From contig NW_025954964.1 in the NCBI RefSeq assembly GCF_022376445.1, forward strand, positions 992,001-1,056,000: DNA of 64,000 nt, given 5' to 3'. Positions 56,551-64,000 of this stretch are shown piece by piece (position 1 is the stretch's first letter; each line of letters opens with the position of its first letter). A model generated the notes under the pieces. The model did no database searches, was not told the origin of the DNA, and was given only the letters and a program-made list of their open reading frames with translations. A program made the position numbers and the translations under genes. The DNA is from Fomitopsis serialis. Its lineage: Eukaryota; Basidiomycota; Agaricomycetes; Polyporales; Fomitopsidaceae.

Positions 56551-57229
56551 CACGATGCTTCTCGGACGACAGACATCCCGTCAGGCAGGCTGGTTTTCAC
56601 TTGCTTCAGATCACATTCTTTTTTCAAACCCCTCTCTTGTCGTTCCTTTTCGGTCTGTACACCCGACATGCACAGCTGGTCCCGGTTCTTTGGCTGGATT
56701 TTTGTCACCCTTCCTCTGAGCTCGGTTCACGACGAGCGGTTCTTGCCGCCGTCATTCACTTTGACAGACTTTGCTTCTTTGCCCGCACTGCTGTATCCGC
56801 TACCCACGCTTGTACTCTAGTTGTAGAATGTCGACCTCCTGGTTGAGCATGAGCATCATGTGCAGGCAATGGGAGCAGCTGCGTTGCTCGTGAATGTGGG
56901 AACATCATCGTGAAAGTTCCGTCACTGTACCTCTGATCGCCTTGAACGGCGCACTGGCTCCAAGCCTCGGTCCTGCGATGCCGCTGATCAACGGCTCGAC
57001 CTGGGTCTGCGTTGCGGATGCTTTCTTCACTACGTATTTGTCCCTCACCCAGAACGCGATTCATTTCACAAGCCTCGAGCAATCGATCTCTTCGGCATTT
57101 CTGTTGGCTGTTCGTCCAGTGACCGGCGCTGGATTGGACACACCGCTCTATACACAGAGTCTAGGGTTTAAGCGCGACCAACAGCGGCGAAAGTCGCGAG
57201 ACTGTGCTCGTTCTCAACGTGCCTCAGCT
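56551..57229. other. Intergenic, no gene recognised
   Basis: About 0.7 kb between two plus-strand genes. Open frames overlap the next gene's start in another phase and are not protein-like. No TATA box or repeat was noted. Confidence 0.45.
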
Positions 57230-58545
57230 ATGTCGATGACACCCGCAGAGATCATCGCGAAGATTCCGGAGAGTTTTGACAAAGCCCAAGAGGCGGGCGA
57301 CTTGCTGTTCTTTCCATCCACGATTCACAAGCACAGTGAGTTCGACGTCGACGTACGATACTACTGCCCTGTTGTCTTCTTCCACTGACCTATGTTTGTC
57401 GTGCATGCACCATAGTTTGAGATCAGGCTATGTCCTGCTCTGCAGCAGAAGCCCAACCTGCCGACGCCTCACTTCAATAGCGCGCCTCAACTCTCCTCAG
57501 GGAAACCTGATCCTTTCGCACCTCCGTACATACTAAATCTATGTCTGGGAGAGATCAAGGACGAAGAAGAGGGTACGGAGTATGTCATCTTGGTTCGTAC
57601 GGCACACTACGGAGGTGGCGAGGAGGGTTGATGACGTGTTGGCAGTTCAACAAGTACTCGGTAGTCCGGCACCATATACTGTTGATCACGAAAGGTGTGT
57701 TGCGTCCTAGCAAGATAGATCCCGGCGTGGTTAATCCTATGAGTTGACGCTTTCGTACAGAATACCAGTCGCAGACTTCGCCTCTGCTCCCGCCTGATCT
57801 TGTGCAAACCTATCTGCTACTGCTGGCCGCCCAGAGAACCGGCCGACGGTACTTCGCCTTCTACAATTGTGAGGGCGGTCTATCTTCATGTACACCAGCT
57901 GATCATGCTGACTCTTGATAGGTGGGGAGCTGAGCGGCGCAAGTCAGCCACACAAGCATCTCCAACTGATTCCTGTGGACGATGATGGTCCTCCGATAGA
58001 GAGACTGGCGCGGAAAACGAAGATAGACTACCCAGGCGAGCCATATCCCTTTCCGAGATGTGCCTTGTATTGAGGCACGTACTTACGTTCCTGCAGACCG
58101 GGCCTTCGCTCTGAGCTCACTGCCGTACGCGAACCACGTCCGAAGACTGCCTACGAGCCTATCCTCGACGTCATATGACGACCTTGACCGAGAGCTCTCA
58201 AATGCCTTCCTCTCCTTGTTGGATTTGGTCGTGTCAACAGTGCGGCACGATCCAGACTACCCGTCGGGAACGCCTTCCTACAACGTCATACTCACACTGG
58301 AGCACATGCACCTCATCCCGAGGAAGAAGGAGAACCACATCTTGGAGGAGACAGGCGAACAGCTGAGCGTAAACTCACTCGGGTATGCTGGACTGTTGCT
58401 CGTCAAGAGCGAGCGGGAATTGGAGGTGGTGAAGCGCGAGAGCATCGGTCGGATATTGAGGGACGTCGGCTTGCAGAGCGTGCATGACCTTCTAGTGGAC
58501 GAACATTCTCGTGACATAGTTGGAGAAGGATTGTCGGTACAGTAG
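57230..58545 (+). CDS. Diadenosine tetraphosphate phosphorylase / ATP adenylyltransferase (APA1/APA2 family)
   Basis: Cleaves Ap4A with phosphate to ADP and ATP, and can run in reverse. It starts MSMTPAEIIAKIPESFDKAQ. The exons continue with LLFFPSTIHKHSE, FEIRLCPALQQKP, KPDPFAPPYILNLCLGEIKD, FNKYSVVRHHILLITK, LLAAQRTGRRYFAFYNCGEL and SGASQPHKHLQLIPVDDD. The catalytic HxHxQ triad of the HIT-like superfamily is PHKHLQ, preceded by the SGAS loop. The second domain gives YNVILTLEHMHLIPRKKE and SVNSLGYAGLLLVKSE. It ends at TAG 58543-58545. The fungal enzyme is a cytosolic nucleotide-salvage protein. Confidence 0.93.
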
Positions 58546-59467
58546 TATAGCATAGCAATCTCAAGGTGGGTTTTCTTCGAGTCCCTCGTTCCATGTCGCT
58601 GACGGAACCTGTAGTAACTTTCATGATGAATTAGGTTCCCCCCCATAGAGATCCGAACGATAGCATCTGGTATGGCAGTGCAGCGATGTGGATACGACTC
58701 CTTAACTTGTCTGTGTCTCCACTTCTCCGGATGCGGAGGCTGCTACTGGAACTCCACCACGCAAGAGCCTGGAAAGGTGCTAGTATGCTAGTGGCCATTC
58801 CTCTGTGAAGACTTCTATCTAACAGGGCTTTCGCAGGATCGTCGCTCAGTGCCCCCCGAGCTAATCATACGTGATCCAAGGCAGTTGCGTAGCATCTAAG
58901 GGAGCTCTACGGCTCCAATCGCTCTCACGATACAGTCCAGTCCTCCATTGCAGTAAGGGGGCGTGGCTAGTGGAGTCGTCATGAATGAGCTCAGAGCCAA
59001 TAAAGGAACCTAAGTGTCTTCCTCTGAGAAGGATTCCCCATACATCGTCCCTATTTGACCCCACTGATAGTGTTAGCGCGTTGCCTCCACGCGCTACACT
59101 AGGGGCCCACTAGGTCCGTTTAAATATATAGTTGTCCATGGAAGTTCCTTGGCTCAGCCAAGCAAGGGGTTGAGTCTGAGCCCTAGTCTCCTAACTTCGC
59201 AATACACATAAGCTTCGTACATGTGTGATGTGAAGTGGTCAGAGTTCTGGGGCTGTATCAAGTTGGGAAAGTCTCTCGGGATTGAGTATGACCCCGCTCG
59301 AACAGGCTCGAACCTGGTTCGGCACAGAGGCATCCATTGACAGCACCATGGACCAATACCGCCAACGGGCGTCTATCTTTCCATTTACGTAAGCGCCGAA
59401 GAGGAACAGACTCAAGTCCGAGTCGGTGCGCCGGAGCGACTGCGCTAGTTCTCCTCTCCCCGCCATC
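58546..59467. other. Intergenic with two small inverted repeats
   Basis: About 0.9 kb between the phosphorylase and SPT23 genes. It has no supported gene. It contains a hairpin at 59069-59100 and a 7-bp palindrome with a single-base centre at 59148-59162, next to an AT patch (tttaaatatatag, about 59119-59131) that may be part of the SPT23 promoter. Confidence 0.45.
59069..59162. repeat. Hairpin and palindrome upstream of the SPT23 gene
   Basis: agtgttagcgcg (59069-59080) pairs with cgcgctacact (59090-59100), with one bulged base and a 9-nt loop. cttggct-c-agccaag (59148-59162) is a perfect 7-bp inverted repeat. They flank an AT-rich stretch. They are probably regulatory or chance; function unknown. 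Confidence 0.5.
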
Positions 59468-62400
59468 ATGTCCTCGTCGTCCACGACCGCGTGCTCGCGG
59501 TCCTCCTCGCCTTCGCCGGCGACACCAGAATCAATAGACGTCCCTGAACAAGCTTACAGCTCCGAGGACCTCTCTGCTTGGTGTCATTCGCTCGTGACGT
59601 CCGGCTACGTGAAAGGGGACGCGCAGAGACCAGTCGATGAAGGTCATGCGAATGCCGGCCACATGCTGAGGCTGGAGGATCTGCTGCAGGATGGCCTCTA
59701 TCAAGAGTATGTTCTCTCCATCTATTGCACACCCTGGCGACGTTATACCCATTCTTTTCATCGTAGGGCGAAACCAGTCGCGTCTGACCAGACCTTCTCA
59801 CTTGATCCTCTTGCTCTATCAAAGCTCGCACTCCCTCAGGATTATCAACACTCCACTCCCTCAGCATTGTCTCAGGTTGCGGGCCCTGTAAAGCCCGTAC
59901 CTCCACCACCATCACAGCCCCGCCCGGACCACGCCTTGATGGCGCAACGTGTAGTTTATCCACCGAAAGAGGCATGCCAGAAGTGAGTTCACCTCCGCAA
60001 TCATGAAGCGCGTTCCTGATACCTGTGGCCAGTTTGCCCATAATCATTCCTAACATTCCGGAGGGCGGGACGAAGTCTAGAGTTGAGACCCAAGTCCGTT
60101 TAACGGTTGACCTTGCACACGCAAGCGCATCGTCCGGCGAACCGCTCAAATATGATAGAGTGGGAACATGGAAGTGGGTTAGGCTGCCGAGGGGGACGTC
60201 AACCAAGAGAAGGACGCGAAAGGAGGGCAAAATAGGTGCGTATCAGCTATCGCGGTTGGGGGTTGGGGTTGACCTGGCGCCTGTACGTAGATGCCTCGCC
60301 AGAAGATACGCTATACCTCACAGCCGAGGTTACGTGCGCCACGGCTCCTCATACCCGCGTTACGTGTTGTACGAGTTGTCAAGCGAGAGAGGTGCGTCAT
60401 CATGGTTCACAGCTGCTTGTGTACTCACTTCGCTCGTAGGCCAAACGAGTGGCCAGGAAGATTGCGGCTCGAGTGAGACCTTCCCGCTCTGATGCTGAAT
60501 CGCAAGACGAAGCTCCTGTCATACCTGGGAGAGGTGTGCATGAAGATGCGTCAAACATCGTCCAATTCAACTGCCCAGAGGTCCTCGATTTCTCGAGTGG
60601 CTCCGTTATTCTTCCTCTGCGGATCACTTGCTATTGTCGACACCACCGAGAGAAGACAGGGTTCAATGTCCACCTCGCTATGCTTGATCGCTACGGCCGA
60701 GTTGTTGGTACAGGCATGACTAGGCCTATTATGATCACCGACGACCACAAGACGACGGGTGCGCAGAAGGCCGCGCAAAACAACGACACGGCTCTAGGGG
60801 AGTCCTCCGATATGGGAGGCTCTGTGAAGCGCAAGAAAACGACACCGTCTGAGCGAGTCAAGAAGCGCACAAAGCCCTACGACGTTGGGCAGAGTGCAGG
60901 GAGGACCGTGCGCAGAGGCAGTAGTGCCAGCGCAGATTCGCCCTTGTATGCAGCGTCGCCCGCGGCAACGCGCTCATCGTCTCCACTACAGAACTACGCG
61001 CATAGTCCGCTCTCTGCGTTCTCGCCGGTCGAGTCGCATGGCCCTCTGCAGTCTGTGTTCGACTTCAATCCTCCTACTCTGGAAGGCGCTCCTACATCCA
61101 TGGATTCAGATGTCCCGATGGCACAAGATGTGCGCCCGGGGGCTGTCGCTACCATGCATCAGCTCGCCAGCTCGTTCCTGCCTCCTCCGCCTTCTGATTC
61201 CCAAATCACTGTGGATCCCACCCAACCCTCACCATGCCCCCACAGCCTGCTCCGTTCTTCATGTTCGCTCAAGACCCTCCGCCGCCCATGTCGAGCCTTC
61301 CTGTACCCAAGGTTCACCGGTTGATACCCGCCTCCGGGCCTACATTCGGTGGCATTGAAGTGACCGTGCTCGGTGCTAACTTCCACCCCTCGATGCAATT
61401 GAATCTGCTGTTCGGCGGTGCTCCGTCGACCTCTACGCAGCGGTGGAGCGATAATACGCTTGTGTGCTTGCTTCCCCCTAGAGCGGACCCGGGTATCGTT
61501 ACGGTCTGGTTTGAGGGTGTGGACAAAGGCGACGATAGCATCCCTCCGTGCTTGTTCACTTACACAGACGAGACGGATAGAGCCTTGTGCGTTTTCCCAC
61601 GTGTGCCATTCGCTTTGGATATGCTAATGGCGTCTTGCATCCAGAATGGAACTTGCGCTCCAGGTCGTCGGCCTGAAGATGACAGGCAAGATCGAGGATG
61701 CCAGAAATGTAGCGATGCGCATAGTTGGCAATACCAATACAGAAGGCGCGGACGGTGCCGCAGCTCCCATCGACAACGCCATGCAACTGGCTTCTGGCCT
61801 GGACATGACGCCCAACTTCCGGAGCCTCCTGCTCAGCCGCGCTGGGAACGACGGCAATTTCGAACGAGTGCTCTTGGACTTCCTCTCCATTTTGGATTAC
61901 TCCGTCGACAAAGTCGCGTCCTCCCGTTCAACGGCCATATCCCACTCTACACCGAGTGGGCAGACCCTCCTCCACTTGGCGACTATGGCGAAGTTCCCGG
62001 CCCTGGTCAAGTTCTTGGTGTCCCATGGTATCGATGTCGATGCTCGTGACAAGAACGGTTGTACCGCGTTGCATTACGCCGGTATCGTCCGGTCCGCTGA
62101 ATGTGCGCGGGCGCTACTCGGTGCTGGTGCAGATATGGAAGTCGTCGACGCCCTGGGCAAGACCCCCGCCGAGGTTGCTCCCATTGGGTTTTTCGACTTC
62201 GCGTTATCTGATGGCGACACGAGCCACCTTGCTGACAATGACGAGGAAGAGGCTGCTTGGGGAGACGGCGAAGAGGAATCCGACGAGGAAACGGAGATGA
62301 AGAGCAGAGCACGGCGCCGCGTTGGACGCAAGTCCGCGCTGCGAAGGCGCCGATCATCCCATGCGCTTCCTGAACAAGACCCGAACGCCACGGCTCATGC

Positions 62401-63323
62401 CGGGCCTCGTGCAAGCGAGTTGAAGAAGGCCACAGAGGCAGGCATGCCGGACGAGAAGCAGGTGGCTTCCTTCATGGAGACGCTGCTGCAGCGTGCGTTC
62501 GCTCAGTGGCAGCACCCTCAAGGCATGATCCCGAACATGCCTGCTGCACTACACAACCTCCCCATGCCTCACTTGCCGAACCTTCCTGGTATTCCGGCAT
62601 GGAACGCGCTCCAGCAGGTTCCGGCCGTCTTCCCCGTCTTCATACCCATCCCCGCATTGGCTAACCTGTGGGGTGAGAGACGCACGGACAACGAACAGCA
62701 GCCGGCGCAAGACGCCAGCGACAAGCGGCGGCCGGTACACGAGGAGAATGGTGCTGTCGAGACCGCAGCGCATCTTCTGCCCTCGCAGGACTGGCGCAGT
62801 TTCTGGGAGAAGATGATGGCTCAAGCTGGCATGACTCTCAGACCGAACGACGAGTCCGTCGATGCTCCTCCGGCATATTCGCCTCGGGCTGTCAATGAGG
62901 AAACTCCGACCCAAATAACCAACCAGGAGCCCATAGGGTCGTCTTCTTCGGTCAAGCGCAGCGCAGCCCTGGCCAAAGCGTCTTCTCGACATGTGGAGCA
63001 TCCGACGGCCGCAATACCAGAGCAGGAATTGGATGCGTACGTCTACAGGCCTGCGCATAAGCCTTCGAGAAAGCAAAAGAAGAAGCGTGAGTTCGTCCCT
63101 GTCACTTCAGACTGTTTTCGCTGATCTGCAGCCCTAGATGACCGGATGCTCATTCTATTTTGGATACCAATCTTGATGAGTACGTTATCACCCTCCTTCC
63201 TCGTTCACCATGTGTTGACGATTCGATTTAGTCGGGGTGATGTGGGCTTTCTTCCAGTTTATATGCATGGCGTTCCAAGCAACAAGAACCGTACTAGTGT
63301 TCAAAGCGGGTATAAAGGTGTAG
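59468..63323 (+). CDS. SPT23/MGA2-type ER-membrane transcription factor (IPT/TIG, ankyrin, C-terminal anchor)
   Basis: Membrane-tethered transcription activator controlling fatty-acid desaturation (OLE1 in yeast). The ATG at 59468 is the first in frame. Conserved blocks are SRVETQVRLTVDLAHA, GTWKWVRLPRGTSTKRRTRK, TLYLTAEVTCATAPHTRVTC and CTSCQAREAKRVARKIAARV. Further on come FNVHLAMLDRYGRVVGTGMT then RPIMITDDHK; an IPT/TIG domain (VHRLIPASGPTFGGIEVTVL); two ankyrin repeats (GQTLLHLATMAKFPALVKFL, NGCTALHYAGIVRSAECARA); an acidic/basic linker; a PPAY motif at 62867-62878; and near the C-terminus the membrane anchor RMLILFWIPILM joined to WAFFQFICMAF, ending FKAGIKV at 63323. Yeast homologues are freed by Rsp5 ubiquitylation and the proteasome. 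The N-terminal exon is less certain. A one-base step occurs near 61227. Confidence 0.93.
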
Positions 63324-63637
63324 AAAGGATACGACATGCTGGGTCAGACTCGGCTAGATGCTCTGGTATGTTTGTTTTGGATATAACTGTGCTGTTACAC
63401 ATGTTCTCTGCTATCTGGCTGCGCTGAATGCTCGCGCGCCGCTGTATGTAATGTAGATGCGTTCGGACTTTAATCAAGCAGGCCATGGTCTTTCACCGGT
63501 TCTTCGAAGTGCATGTGTCGTTGTGACGGTCACGACTCATGCACTCATGACCCTTAACGGTCGTATATATGTCTACCACTTGAAGCTTGAACTTCCCCAC
63601 CCCAGTCGACAGTTGCTCTTGAACTACACCCTCTACC
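63324..63637. other. Intergenic
   Basis: About 0.3 kb between the SPT23 stop and the MYND gene start. It is T-rich at 63360-63420. No gene or element was recognised. Confidence 0.45.
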
Positions 63638-64000
63638 ATGTCTGACGCCTTAGACTTCAGCGAATACAATCAGAAGTGCTCCTACTGCCTCAAGGAAGTC
63701 GGTAAGGACAACCTCAGGTCGTGCCGCTGCAGGTTAGTTGATCTTCATGTACTTGTCATGGGGCATCGATCTGATGACATTGGCATTCCCTTCGCATCGC
63801 AGATATGCTCGGTACTGCTCGCGTCAATGCCAGACAAACGCCTGGCCCACACACAAGGCAGCCTGTTCGACTGACAAGTCCCTTAAGTACAAGCTCGACC
63901 AGCCAGGCAACAAAGAGAGCAAGAAGCTTCACGACCACTTCACCAAGTGGCTAAACTACTATCGCGACACGATATGTACGCGCGCAATATCTGCATTCAA
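63638..64000 (+). CDS. MYND-type zinc finger protein (3' partial)
   Basis: Starts MSDALDFSEYNQKCSYCLKE. After an intron from about 63733 it continues YARYCSRQCQTNAWPTHKAA then CSTDKSLKYKLDQPG and HDHFTKWLNYYRDTI. The first finger cysteines (CSYC), the CRCRYARYCSRQCQ core and the HKAAC end make a complete MYND zinc finger, a protein-interaction module. A second donor at about 63973 shows that the gene continues beyond the window. Such N-terminal MYND proteins in basidiomycetes usually have an uncharacterised helical body. Confidence 0.9.

Noticed and set aside
59285..59360. Possible minus-strand tRNA (TGGTCCATGG A-box-like and GGTTCGAGCC B-box-like)
   Set aside because: Acceptor-stem ends do not pair and the T-stem is only four pairs; no cloverleaf can be drawn.
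1..64000. Mobile elements, CRISPR arrays, secondary-metabolite or defence gene clusters
   Set aside because: No transposase, reverse transcriptase, terminal repeats, regular spacer arrays, or core synthases were recognised in any frame.

Overview
The window is nuclear DNA of a filamentous fungus, very probably an Agaricomycete (mushroom or polypore-type basidiomycete). Genes are interrupted by many short GT-AG introns, mostly 40-70 bp. They lie close together on both strands, and several families are typical of basidiomycetes (DUF7918, a DUF7727-like membrane protein, a membrane-anchored glutaminase A). I support 24 protein-coding genes, two of them cut by the window edges. I found no convincing tRNA, rRNA, transposon or CRISPR.

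Layout, left to right. 1-3279 (+): 3' part of a ZNFX1-like helicase with NFX1-type and RZ zinc fingers. 3989-7447 (+): glutaminase A-like ectoenzyme with a membrane anchor. 7860-10323 (+): PEX5. 10639-13425 (+): ILV3, dihydroxy-acid dehydratase. 13676-14316 (-): small membrane protein. 15926-16817 (+): AIM24. 17256-18770 (+): REC114-like meiotic protein. 18948-19645 (-): RING/ankyrin protein. 20359-21687 (+): DUF7918 protein. 22685-24332 (+): Kv-beta-type aldo-keto reductase. 24962-26318 (-): viroplasmin/RNase H1-N domain protein. 26945-28060 (-) and 28387-30271 (+): divergent ATG27 and ataxin-3. 30785-32491 (-): intronless unknown protein. 33876-37392 (-): GH55 glucanase.

From 37393 to 42096 the window is gene-poor. 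Then come 42097-43632 (+): rds1 ferritin-like protein; 44062-46489 (+): NUP2/NUP50-type nucleoporin; 46727-48717 (-): TBC/GYP1-type Rab GAP; 48950-52360 (-): large unknown protein ending in a HicA/YcfA-like domain; 52896-54989 (+): single-pass surface protein; 55916-56550 (+): DUF7727-like protein; 57230-58545 (+): Ap4A phosphorylase; 59468-63323 (+): SPT23/MGA2; 63638-end (+): MYND-finger protein.

The genes are mostly housekeeping: peroxisome import, branched-chain amino acids, mitochondria, autophagy, ubiquitin, nuclear transport, vesicle traffic and lipid regulation. They are not one pathway and no biosynthetic cluster is visible. The most striking property of the sequence is that many otherwise intact, well-conserved genes are broken by single-base discontinuities that all have the same polarity (one base missing). 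This points to assembly error rather than gene death, and it means that the exon structures and several C-termini given here are approximate. CDS coordinates run from start codon to stop codon and include introns.
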